Origin: Kluyvera ascorbata_C
GTDB lineage: Bacteria; Pseudomonadota; Gammaproteobacteria; Enterobacterales; Enterobacteriaceae
DNA: 64,000 bases
Direction of reading: 5' to 3'
Assembly (NCBI RefSeq): GCF_044197065.1
Contig: NZ_JBIQOI010000002.1
Location: 372,001-436,000, forward strand
The position numbers were made by a program, and so were the translations under genes. Of the stretch, positions 43,153 to 51,394 are shown piece by piece; position 1 is the stretch's first letter, and each line of letters starts with the position of its first letter. Below the pieces are notes generated by a model that saw nothing but the letters and a program-made list of their open reading frames with translations, was not told where the DNA came from and did no database searches.

Positions 43153-43159
43153 GCAAAAA

Positions 43160-43177
43160 CTGCTGCAATGGCAACAG
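43160..43177. promoter_or_regulatory. Upstream activator site 2
   Basis: CTGCTGCAATGGCAACAG repeats the core of site 1 (CTGTTGCAAATGCAACAG, 43128-43145) with three differences. Centre-to-centre spacing is 32 bp, three helical turns, so two activator dimers would bind the same face of the DNA. Confidence 0.6.
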
Positions 43178-43252
43178 ACTGCGCCTGTTCCCCTCTGGAA
43201 AATTTATCGCGCAAAAGATACCGTCCAGACAGGAATAAGCCGGAGACTCACG

Positions 43253-45181
43253 ATGCGCAATGCAGAACTCACTTCATCAGGCCCGATACTGGTCGACCCC
43301 GCCTCACAGGCCTTTCAGAAAGTGCTGAACCGGCTTGCCCCGACGGATGCCACGGTGCTGATTATTGGCGAAACCGGCACGGGCAAAGAGGTGGTGGCAC
43401 GCTACCTTCATCACCATAGCCCGCGCGCCCATGCGCCGTTTCTGGCGGTGAACTGCGGCGCGTTAACCGAATCGCTGGCGGAGTCCGAACTGTTTGGCCA
43501 TGAGAAAGGCGCATTCAGCGGTGCGACGCACCGTCATGAAGGCTGGTTTGAAGCCGCGGAAGGCGGCACCCTGCTGCTCGATGAAATTGGTGAGCTGAGC
43601 CCGTCGCTGCAGGTCAAGCTACTGCGTGTGCTTCAGGAGCGAGAAATTACGCGCGTGGGGTCCCACAGGCCGGTTCGCATCAACGTGCGGGTGATTGCCG
43701 CGACGCATGTCGATCTTAAACGCGCCATTCAGGAGCGTCGATTCCGCGAAGATCTCTTTTATCGCCTGAATATCGCCGCCGTGAATCTCCCACCGCTGCG
43801 CCAGCGTAAACAGGACATCCCGGTGCTGGCCGCTCATTTTATCCAGCGCTATGCCCACAGGCTGGGTCGAGCAGAGCAGCAGATTGCTCCGGAAACGCTG
43901 GCATTGATGCTGGCGTATCCCTGGCCTGGCAATATCCGCGAGCTGGAAAATACGCTGCATAATGCGGTGTTGCTGAACCCCGACGTACTGCTCTTGCCGG
44001 AGCATCTGCGGCTCACCTCAGCCACTTCGCCACCGCTCCCTGCGCAGGATGAAAGCGACGAGCTGACCATCTTTATGCGCCGTCAGCTACAGACGCATAG
44101 CGGCGCGTTGTACGATCGTATGCTGCGCGCCATGATCCAGACGGCCATGAGCCAAAGTGATAACAACCAGAGCCAGGCCGCCTCGCTGCTCGGCATGAGC
44201 CGCCATGCGCTGCGCACCCAGTTGGCTCATCTGGGGGTCATTAAGCAACGTCGCAAACCGGGTGAGCCGCTGCCTGCGCCGCCACGCGAACGCGAACTGC
44301 GTATTGGCTACCAGCGTTTTGGTAATCTTGGGGTGCTGAAAGCGCGTCAGCTTCTGGAGCAGACCTTCGCCGATTCAGGGGTAAACGTGCTGTGGAGCGA
44401 ATATCCCGCTGGCCCGCAGTTGCTGCAAGCGCTGAGTAACGATGAAATTGATTTTGGTACCACCGGCGAAGCGCCGCCCATCTTTGCTCAGGCGAAGGAC
44501 AACGCGCTGCTTTACGTGGCCTGGGAGCCACCAGCGCCGCGTAGCGTGGCAATGGTGGTGCCGCATGACAGCGATATCCGCGCCATTGAACAACTCAAAG
44601 GCAAGCGTATTGCGCTGAATAAAGGGTCAAACGTGCACTGGCTGCTGGTACAGATTCTGGAAGAGGCCGGGCTGGGGCTGGGAGACGTCAAAGTGGTGTA
44701 TGCCCCGCCTAAGTTTCCTTTAACCGCCAGCGACTATCTGGCAGCGGATGCATGGATGATGTGGGACCCGGTCCTCAGCGCGGCGGAGCGCAGCGGTACT
44801 CTGCGGGTGCTTGCCACCGGGGAAGGCCGGGTGAATAACCATCAGTTCTATATCACCCGCCGTCAGTATGCTCAGCATAACGAAGAGATTATCAGCGGGA
44901 TCGTCGCGGCGCTGGTGAAAACCGGCAAGTTTATCGATAGACACCGCCATGAGGCAGCACAGCTTCTGGCAAGCGAACTGGGGTTGGATACGAGCGCGCT
45001 GGTCTGTGCGCTGGCGCGGCGCAGCCATCAAACGCGTGAAATGGATCTGCAGGCGATACGCGCGCAGCAAACTATCGCCGATCGTTTTTACGCACTGGGC
45101 CTGCTGAACAGGCCCGTAGCGGTCAGAGAGGCGCTGTGGTATGCCAACGCGCAGTGGGTTGAGCCCTGGGCGGCAGCTTAG
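43253..45181 (+). CDS. Sigma-54 activator fused to an SsuA-like sulfonate-binding domain
   Basis: A 642-residue protein in three parts. Residues 1-250 are an AAA+ sigma-54 interaction domain that begins almost at once, with no N-terminal sensor: Walker A GETGTGKE (39-46), loop GAFSGA (86-91, Ser in place of the usual Thr), Walker B GGTLLLDEIGE (104-114), arginine-finger segment RRFREDLFYRLN. Residues 295-330 are a Fis-type helix-turn-helix (NNQSQAASLLGMSRHALR). Residues 348-640 align along their length with SsuA, the aliphatic-sulfonate periplasmic binding protein (IGYQRFGNLGVLKA, TTGEAPPIFAQA, LKGKRIALNKGSNVH, DAWMMWDP), but with no signal peptide. I infer that the domain senses a sulfonate in the cytoplasm and controls the divergent operon. 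GGAG lies 7 bp before the start. Confidence 0.85.
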   Translation: MRNAELTSSGPILVDPASQAFQKVLNRLAPTDATVLIIGETGTGKEVVARYLHHHSPRAHAPFLAVNCGALTESLAESELFGHEKGAFSGATHRHEGWFEAAEGGTLLLDEIGELSPSLQVKLLRVLQEREITRVGSHRPVRINVRVIAATHVDLKRAIQERRFREDLFYRLNIAAVNLPPLRQRKQDIPVLAAHFIQRYAHRLGRAEQQIAPETLALMLAYPWPGNIRELENTLHNAVLLNPDVLLLPEHLRLTSATSPPLPAQDESDELTIFMRRQLQTHSGALYDRMLRAMIQTAMSQSDNNQSQAASLLGMSRHALRTQLAHLGVIKQRRKPGEPLPAPPRERELRIGYQRFGNLGVLKARQLLEQTFADSGVNVLWSEYPAGPQLLQALSNDEIDFGTTGEAPPIFAQAKDNALLYVAWEPPAPRSVAMVVPHDSDIRAIEQLKGKRIALNKGSNVHWLLVQILEEAGLGLGDVKVVYAPPKFPLTASDYLAADAWMMWDPVLSAAERSGTLRVLATGEGRVNNHQFYITRRQYAQHNEEIISGIVAALVKTGKFIDRHRHEAAQLLASELGLDTSALVCALARRSHQTREMDLQAIRAQQTIADRFYALGLLNRPVAVREALWYANAQWVEPWAAA

Positions 45182-45456
45182 TGCTGTTTAAACGTCGCAA
45201 TTGGCTTCGGTGTGATACCGAAGTCTTCTTTTAACTGCTGCTTGCTCTTCATCACCATCTGCCCTTGCGTGTCGATAGTCATGTGCTGCGCATCATCGTT
45301 GTAGCGCGACTGCCACAGCATCACCAGTTGCAGACTGTTTTCTTTCTGTTCGGCCGTCAGAGCCACGCCGTCGGGCCATTTTCCTAACTCCACCGCGGTG
45401 ACTAAACGCTGGTAAATTTCCGGCGTCATATTGTCGATCATTTGCTCAATACTCAT
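45178..45456 (-). CDS. yeaC: YeaC (DUF1315 family)
   Basis: A 92-codon-scale protein (start MSIEQMIDNMTPE) nearly identical to E. coli YeaC, including WPDGVALTAEQKENSLQLVMLWQSR. Function unknown. The start is chosen by homology; the open frame continues 25 codons upstream into msrB. It overlaps the stop of the convergent activator gene by 4 bp. Confidence 0.9.
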   Translation of the reverse strand: MSIEQMIDNMTPEIYQRLVTAVELGKWPDGVALTAEQKENSLQLVMLWQSRYNDDAQHMTIDTQGQMVMKSKQQLKEDFGITPKPIATFKQH

Positions 45457-45499
45457 CGTCAGCGCCCTCTCCTCAGGAATAATTTGCTGAATCGTTTCT

Positions 45500-45913
45500 T
45501 CAACCCTTAGTGGCGTCGCCGTTCTCATCATCCGTGAAGCTCAACGAAGCGGAGTTGACGCAAAAACGCTCACCGGTTGGCTGCGGACCGTCAGGGAACA
45601 CATGCCCGAGGTGCGCATCGCAATTTCCACAACGGATTTCAGTGCGTTGCATGCCGTGGGAGTAATCATTGAGGTAACGGATAGCCGTGTCGCTCACCGG
45701 CTCATAAAAACTGGGCCAGCCGCAACCGGAATCATACTTACTTTGGGAGTGGAAAAGCGGCGCATCGCACACCAGACAATGGTAAATCCCATCACGCTTA
45801 TTGTGCAGTAAACGCCCGGTAAACGGCGGTTCTGTGCCATGTTTCTGAGTCACGTAGAACTGCATTTCACTCAGGGTATTTTTCAGTTCTTCTGGGGTGT
45901 TTTTTTTCACCAT
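45500..45913 (-). CDS. msrB: MsrB, methionine-R-sulfoxide reductase B
   Basis: A 137-residue repair enzyme. Two zinc-binding CxxC pairs (CLVCDAP and CGNCDAH) and the catalytic cysteine in ERFCVNSASL are present, with the substrate segment GCGWPSFYEP. I start at the ATG at 45913, which gives the E. coli length; an in-frame GTG lies three codons upstream. It diverges from gapA and lies upstream of yeaC as in K-12. Confidence 0.94.
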   Translation of the reverse strand: MVKKNTPEELKNTLSEMQFYVTQKHGTEPPFTGRLLHNKRDGIYHCLVCDAPLFHSQSKYDSGCGWPSFYEPVSDTAIRYLNDYSHGMQRTEIRCGNCDAHLGHVFPDGPQPTGERFCVNSASLSFTDDENGDATKG

Positions 45914-46029
45914 TTTGCTCACATCTCATTATGAAAAATACATATGCCAGACGATTCTAACAAAACATTAACAATGAAGTGTGAACTTTTGTTCTAAACT
46001 TAATCGGCGTGAAAAGGCACCCGGGGAAT

Positions 46030-46045
46030 TGTGACTTAAATCACA
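46030..46045 (+). promoter_or_regulatory. CRP site upstream of gapA
   Basis: TGTGACTTAAATCACA is a perfect match to TGTGA-N6-TCACA. It lies about 207 bp before gapA and 117 bp before msrB. E. coli gapA has several promoters, some controlled by cAMP-CRP and Cra. The remaining 339-bp gap (45914-46252) holds only promoter DNA. Confidence 0.75.
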
Positions 46046-46252
46046 TTTTTATCTTCTGCGCCCTTTAAAATCCCCGGCGCCGCCCTCATGTGGTTTCAAG
46101 CTCATAGGAAGAGTGAGGCATGTCAGTCGACTAAAGCTTAGGCAGAGGATTGATTTGTCGCAATGATTGACACGATTCCGCTTGACGCTGCGTAAGGTTT
46201 TTGTAATTTTACAGGCAACCTTTTATTCACTAACAAATAGCTGGTGGAATAT

Positions 46253-47248
46253 ATGACTATCAAAGTAGGTATCAACGGTTTTGGCCGTATCGGTCGCATT
46301 GTTTTCCGTGCTGCTCAGGAACGTTCTGACATCGAGATCGTTGCAATCAACGATCTGTTAGACGCAGACTACATGGCTTACATGCTGAAATATGACTCCA
46401 CTCACGGCCGTTTCAACGGTACCGTTGAAGTGAAAGACGGTCATCTGATCGTTAACGGTAAAAAAATCCGTGTTACCGCTGAACGTGATCCGGCTAACCT
46501 GAAGTGGAACGAAGCAGGCGTTGACGTTGTTGCTGAAGCAACTGGTCTGTTCCTGACTGACGAAACCGCTCGTAAGCACATCGCTGCTGGCGCGAAAAAA
46601 GTGGTTCTGACTGGTCCTTCTAAAGACAACACCCCTATGTTTGTTAAAGGCGCTAACTTTGACAAATACGAAGGTCAGGACATCGTTTCTAACGCATCTT
46701 GCACCACTAACTGCCTGGCTCCGCTGGCTAAAGTTATCAACGACAACTTCGGTATCATCGAAGGTCTGATGACTACTGTTCACGCGACCACCGCTACTCA
46801 GAAAACCGTTGATGGCCCGTCTCACAAAGACTGGCGCGGCGGCCGCGGCGCAGCTCAGAACATCATCCCATCCTCTACCGGTGCTGCTAAAGCAGTAGGT
46901 AAAGTACTGCCAGAACTGAATGGCAAACTGACTGGTATGGCGTTCCGCGTTCCAACCCCTAACGTATCCGTAGTTGACCTGACCGTTCGTCTGGAAAAAG
47001 CTGCTTCTTATGAAGAAATTAAGAAAGCAATCAAAGCTGCTTCCGAAGGCGCAATGAAAGGCGTTCTGGGTTACACCGAAGACGACGTTGTATCTACCGA
47101 TTTCAACGGTGAAGTTTGCACTTCCGTATTCGATGCTAAAGCGGGTATCGCTCTGAACGACAACTTCGTTAAACTGGTTTCCTGGTACGACAACGAAACT
47201 GGTTACTCTAACAAAGTTCTGGACCTGATCGCTCACATCTCCAAATAA
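46253..47248 (+). CDS. gapA: GapA, glyceraldehyde-3-phosphate dehydrogenase A
   Basis: A 331-residue glycolytic enzyme. The NAD motif GINGFGRIGR is at the N-terminus and the catalytic cysteine in the hallmark SNASCTTNCLAPLAK (near residue 150). Codon use is strongly biased to highly expressed codons (CTG, GGT, AAA, GTT). Start MTIKVGINGF at 46253 by homology and by GGTGGAAT upstream. Its terminator has become the integration site of a P2-like prophage. Confidence 0.98.
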   Translation: MTIKVGINGFGRIGRIVFRAAQERSDIEIVAINDLLDADYMAYMLKYDSTHGRFNGTVEVKDGHLIVNGKKIRVTAERDPANLKWNEAGVDVVAEATGLFLTDETARKHIAAGAKKVVLTGPSKDNTPMFVKGANFDKYEGQDIVSNASCTTNCLAPLAKVINDNFGIIEGLMTTVHATTATQKTVDGPSHKDWRGGRGAAQNIIPSSTGAAKAVGKVLPELNGKLTGMAFRVPTPNVSVVDLTVRLEKAASYEEIKKAIKAASEGAMKGVLGYTEDDVVSTDFNGEVCTSVFDAKAGIALNDNFVKLVSWYDNETGYSNKVLDLIAHISK

Positions 47249-47269
47249 GTTGAGATGAGTATCTGATCC

Positions 47270-47298
47270 AAAAAGGCGACTTCGGTCGCCTTTTTTTA
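47270..47298 (+). terminator. Rho-independent terminator of gapA
   Basis: Stem AGGCGAC/GTCGCCT with tetraloop TTCG and T7. Its 3' half is the left copy of the prophage att repeat. Confidence 0.93.
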
Positions 47299-47299
47299 T
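47279..47299 (+). repeat. attL: left copy of the prophage direct repeat
   Basis: ACTTCGGTCGCCTTTTTTTA plus T, identical to 54562-54582. The two copies bracket all phage-like genes. The repeat is the 3' half of the gapA terminator. Confidence 0.85.
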
Positions 47300-47336
47300 A
47301 CATTAACACATTGATTTTGCTAGAGTTTTTAAATCA

Positions 47337-47356
47337 GTGTCCACATATTGCCCCAA
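47337..47356 (+). repeat. Prophage arm-site repeat, left copy
   Basis: GTGTCCACATATTGCCCCAA, matching 54447-54466 at 19 of 20 positions and in the same orientation. Placement inside both ends of the element fits integrase arm-type sites. Confidence 0.55.
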
Positions 47357-47400
47357 CGTTCCCCCAAAATCTCAACGCATTTCATTTTTTAGGAGCATTT

Positions 47401-48165
47401 ATGATGGAATCGGTATTAGAAAAAATAGACAGATTCAATCAGTACAACAAAACAATGATTGAGGTTGCTCTTGCGGAATCAAACCGATCCTATCAAGGAA
47501 CCCCGGGTAAGCTATTGCTTTGTGCAATCTTTGATTCTCTTTCAAAAGTAGCGTTTCCTGATATCGGCAAGAACAATGAACGGTTCAAAAAAACAATCGT
47601 TGAGTATTCGGGTTGGTCTGAATGCAACAGAGTGAGCCTTTTGCAGCTGAGATATGCATTTGAGCATATAGGTGAGGTTCCAGAAGAGTTTCTTGGTCTT
47701 AAAGAATGGGTACTCTCTGAGCTGCTCGCTAAACTTCCTAAGCCAAACAGCTTAATAAATAAACCTGAATACCTCAGTATTGATCCAGAGATGCACATGG
47801 TGCTCTCATTGTGGCCACATCAAGAAGGCAAGCCGGTAAAACTTAACCGCCAATATGCGCCAGATGAGTTTACCCACCTGCATTTACTATGGAAATACAG
47901 AAACAAACTGGCTCACGAACTAAGAGTGCCCGGTACAAGTAGCGAATTTCCTACTGAATCGAGCCGGATTCCCTACTATGTAAACCTGAACCAGGTTAAC
48001 GATAAGGGCTTGCTTATCAATGGTAAATGGTTGCTTATCTACCCCATAGATTTCTTTGCTGAAATAACCGATAAAGCTATTGATACGCTTTGCTCATATT
48101 ACCGCACTAAAAATACAAGTCCTTTCCTGCACTACACTGAGGGTGCCTTTTGGCTTAAGCGATAG
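47401..48165 (+). CDS. Prophage cargo protein with HEPN-type RNxxxH motif
   Basis: A 254-residue soluble protein of unknown family. It starts at the first of two ATGs with AGGAGC 4 bp upstream. It is predominantly helical in the first 115 residues. Residues 167-172 read RNKLAH within LLWKYRNKLAHELR, the exact R-N-x3-H signature of HEPN ribonucleases on a helix, which in toxins and defence proteins cuts RNA. Base composition is more AT-rich than gapA. It is the first gene inside attL, on its own, with no antitoxin-sized partner. The HEPN reading rests on one short motif, so RNase activity is inference. Confidence 0.55.
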   Translation: MMESVLEKIDRFNQYNKTMIEVALAESNRSYQGTPGKLLLCAIFDSLSKVAFPDIGKNNERFKKTIVEYSGWSECNRVSLLQLRYAFEHIGEVPEEFLGLKEWVLSELLAKLPKPNSLINKPEYLSIDPEMHMVLSLWPHQEGKPVKLNRQYAPDEFTHLHLLWKYRNKLAHELRVPGTSSEFPTESSRIPYYVNLNQVNDKGLLINGKWLLIYPIDFFAEITDKAIDTLCSYYRTKNTSPFLHYTEGAFWLKR

Positions 48166-48182
48166 CCTTCACAATCCTTTCT

Positions 48183-48422
48183 TTAATACTGGCCATTAGG
48201 GTTATACAACATAAAAAGTCTTTCCTCTCCCTCGCTGGGTGAAATGTCCTTAAATGTCGTAATGTAGAACTCGATCCATTGGTTGGCCTCGCGCAGCGAC
48301 CAGTGCCAGTTAACATCGTGCAGCTCACGCACGAAATCTTTTGTTGTAACCGTCCTGCGGCCGTTTGACTCCACCCTGATGGCTTTCTTAAAAGCGACGT
48401 TTATCTCATCTGCTCGCGGCAT
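48183..48422 (-). CDS. Small conserved phage protein
   Basis: A 79-residue protein (starts MPRADEINVAFKKAIR) with the segments GRRTVTTKDFVRELHDVNWHWSLREANQWIE and FMLYNPNG. I recognise it as a type common in enterobacterial P2-like prophages, but I know no function. It lies between the HEPN-motif gene and the terminase fragment, on the opposite strand. No membrane segment or signal peptide. Confidence 0.55.
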   Translation of the reverse strand: MPRADEINVAFKKAIRVESNGRRTVTTKDFVRELHDVNWHWSLREANQWIEFYITTFKDISPSEGEERLFMLYNPNGQY

Positions 48423-48481
48423 AACTCACCCCACACAAGCACTGTTCTTGCATACAGTATAAACAATATCACATCGCCACT

Positions 48482-49999
48482 GTGGCCGAGATTAATGCAA
48501 TGGCTCAGCGTGGTGATTCTGCCGGCAGCAGCGCCGGTACCGGCGAGGAGAAGAAACAGAAGAAATACCGCAAAAATGACGTTTCTGAGTTAACCGCCGA
48601 GCGCCTTGATACCTTCGCACGTGAACACCTTTTTGATTACCAGCTCTATTGCCGCGAGCACAAGCATGAGGACTGGCGTTTTATCCTCAAATCGCGACAA
48701 ATCGGCATGACGTACTATTTCGCATTTGAGGCATTTGAGGATGCGGTAACAACGGGCGAGAGTCAGGTATTTTTCTCAGCATCAAAGGCTCAGGCCGAGA
48801 TTTTCAAGCAGTACATTTTTGAGATTGCTGAGCAGCATTTCGGTATCACGCTCACCGGCGCCGGCAATAAAGTGCGCCTGAGTAATGGCGCGTTGCTGCG
48901 CTTCCTGTCGACCAACTCAAGCACCTCACAGGGGTTCAATGGCCACCTGTACGGCGATGAGGTTTTCTGGATTCCCCGCTTTAAGAAATTGCACGACGTG
49001 GCCAGCGCCATGACCACACAATCACGTTTCAGAACGACCTACTTCTCAACACCGAGCGCGAAAACTCACGAGGCGTATGAGGTCTGGACGGGCGACCACT
49101 GGAAGGACGACGACCCGAAACGCAAAGTGATCCCATTCCCTACCGATAAAGCACTGCAGGGAGGTGGCCAGCGCTGCCCTGATACGATCTGGCGCTATGT
49201 CATCACTATGGAAATGGCCATCGCCGGCGGCCTCGGAAAACTGGTTGATATTAAACGCCTGCGCGACCGCTACAACGAAACCACATACAACATGCTCTAT
49301 ATGTGCATTTTCGTTGATAGCAAAGACGCCGTTTTCAAGTTCACCGAGCTGCAGCGCTGCGCCATCGATGCGGCGCGTTGGGGGGATTACGATCCCTCGG
49401 CTGCGCGGCCATTTGGTGATCGCGAGGTCTGGGCAGGGTTCGACCCGGCGCGAACAGGCGACAATTCCACCTTTGTGCTCATTGCGCCGCCAATTTACGC
49501 CGTTGAGCGCTTCCGTTTGCTGGCTGTGTACCACTGGCAAGGCTTGAGCTTCTCGCACCAGGCTAAGCAGATACAGGAGCTCATGCGGCGATTTAACATC
49601 ACTCACATCGGCATTGATATCACCGGTATAGGCCGGGGCGTTTATGAGCTGGTATCTAAGTTCGCGCCACGCGAGGCCATGCCGATCCATTACAGCCTTG
49701 AAACTAAAACGCGCCTCGTCCTCAAGATGATTGATGCGGTAGAACGCCACCGCATTGAGTGGAGCAAAGACGCGATAGATGAGGTGAGCCGGGAACGTGC
49801 GGAAATCATACCCAGTTTTATGGCCATCAGGCGCATGACGACTAAAAGCGGCGGCGCAATGACCTTTGTTGCTGAACGTTCGGAGAAAACCGGACACGCA
49901 GACATCTTTTTTGCAGCATCACACGCAATGATAAACGAGCCGCTTGATCATGAATTTGAGCGCTCATCAACCTGGGCATTTGGGAAGCAAGCAGCATGA
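48482..49999 (+). pseudogene. P2-like terminase large subunit (gpP), 5'-truncated
   Basis: Encodes 505 residues from a GTG at 48482. The ATPase motor is present: a Walker A-like ILKSRQIGMTYYF and Walker B-like HLYGDEVFWI, followed by the FSTPS segment. The nuclease part follows, with acidic residues in GFDPARTGD and GIDITGIGRGV. P2 gpP has about 590 residues; the N-terminal part with the helix-turn-helix and linker (about 85 residues) is missing here. The break is just before 48482, where the sequence turns AT-rich. It overlaps the portal start by 4 bp, as in an operon. Translation is possible but a working terminase is unlikely. Confidence 0.82.
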
Positions 50000-51039
50000 G
50001 AAAACGTAATAAGAAAAAACCATCTGGCGCGGCAGCTGCTGTGCAGAAACAAGAATTATCCATCGGGCGCAGTAGCGTGATCACTTTCGGTGAGCCTGAG
50101 CCTATCCTCACGACCGGTACGGATTACTATAACATCTGGTACGACAATAAGGCCGACCACTGGCGCCTGCCCATTGACCGCGTGGCACTCTCTCAGCTGC
50201 CAAATCTCAACGGCCAGCACGGTGGCATCATGTACGCGCGGCGTAACATGTTTACCGCTGGTTATACCGGTGGTGGCCTGAATCATGACCAGATTGAGGC
50301 AGGTATTTTTGATTATCTGCTTTGTGGTGATCTGGCCATCGTTAAATTGCGCAATTTCTTTGGCAAAGTTATCGGGCTGCACCCGCTGCCGTCGCTCTAC
50401 TTACGCCGGCGCAAAAGTGGTGATTTTGTTGTGCTGCAGGAAGGTGAGCCGCTTGTGTACCCCGCTCAGGATAATATTTTTATCCGCTCTTATGACCCGT
50501 TGCAGCAGGTGTATGGCCTGCCGGACTACATCGGCGGCATTCATTCGGCGCTACTCAATTCAGAGGCAACCATTTTTCGCCGTCGCTACTACCACAACGG
50601 CGCGCATATGGGCTTTATTCTCTACACCAACGATCCCAACATCACGGCCGAGGTTGAAACCGAGATTAAAAGCTAGATTGAGCAATCAAAAGGCGTCGGC
50701 AACTTCTCAAATCTGTATGTGAACATCCCGCGCGGCAATCCTGATCGCGTGAAGCTCATTAACATCGGTGAAGTGACTGCAAAGGATGAGTTTTCGAACG
50801 TGAAGAATATCACCGCACAAGATATCTTAACGGCTCACCGCTTCCCCGCAGGCATCGCCGGTATCATTCCTCAGAACGCGGCCGGACTTGGCGACCCGGA
50901 GAAAGCCGAAAGCACATATCAAAAAAATGAAATCGCGCCGCTGCAGCGTAAATTCCTGCGCGCGGTGAATGATGACCCGGAAGTGCCGGAAAGATTGCAT
51001 TTATCTTTCACGATTGATGAGGAAAGCAGCGAAAAATGA
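49996..51039 (+). pseudogene. P2-like portal protein (gpQ) interrupted by an amber codon
   Basis: The frame encodes a full-length (about 347-residue) portal of the P2 gpQ family: EPILTTGTDYYNIWYDNK near the N-terminus, GLHPLPSLYLRRRKSGDFVV, QVYGLPDYIGGIHSALLNSEATIFRRRYYHNGAHMGFI, and GIAGIIPQNAAGLGDPEKAE near the C-terminus. A TAG at 50674-50676 follows ...EIKS, and the same frame continues IEQSKGVGNF. One base change (AAG to TAG) would explain it. The first part alone is 226 residues. It is therefore a recent nonsense pseudogene unless suppressed. Confidence 0.87.
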
Positions 51040-51089
51040 GCGAAAAAGCGCTAAGATCGTGGGGTTGTTTAAGTGACCACGCAGGAACG

Positions 51090-51359
51090 ATGAATATGCG
51101 CGTTTTAAAGTTGTCTTGCCCTGAGTGTAGTGCGCCGGCCGTGATCCGCCGTTCGGTAGCGAAAGACCCGCGATTCTCTGATTTGTACTGCGCCTGCACT
51201 AATGTTGAGTGCGGCCATACTTACGTATTGAATCTGACGTTCTCCCACACTCTGAGCCCCAGCGCGATGGCCACGGATAGACTCGTCAAAGAGCTTGTCG
51301 GCCAGCTCACTCCCCAGCAGCGGCAATTTGCGCTAGATTTGCTGCAGACTAACTCATAA
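51090..51359 (+). CDS. Ogr/Delta-family zinc-finger activator
   Basis: An 89-residue protein with the cysteine pattern of P2 Ogr and P4 Delta: SCPEC, then CACTNVECGHTYV, giving a C-x2-C and C-x4-C zinc site. This family activates late promoters of P2-like phages by contacting RNA polymerase alpha. The start MNMRVLKLSC is chosen for AGGAACG upstream; the frame overlaps the portal gene further up. The C-terminal 30 residues extend past the typical 72-residue Ogr. With the late genes gone it has no obvious target here, but could still respond to an infecting P2-type phage. Confidence 0.8.
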   Translation: MNMRVLKLSCPECSAPAVIRRSVAKDPRFSDLYCACTNVECGHTYVLNLTFSHTLSPSAMATDRLVKELVGQLTPQQRQFALDLLQTNS

Positions 51360-51388
51360 AACACCCCGCGCTGGCGGGGTGTTTTATT
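51360..51388 (+). terminator. Rho-independent terminator after the Ogr-like gene
   Basis: Stem ACACCCCGC/GCGGGGTGT with loop GCTG, then TTTTATT. Confidence 0.9.
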
Positions 51389-51394
51389 ACAACT

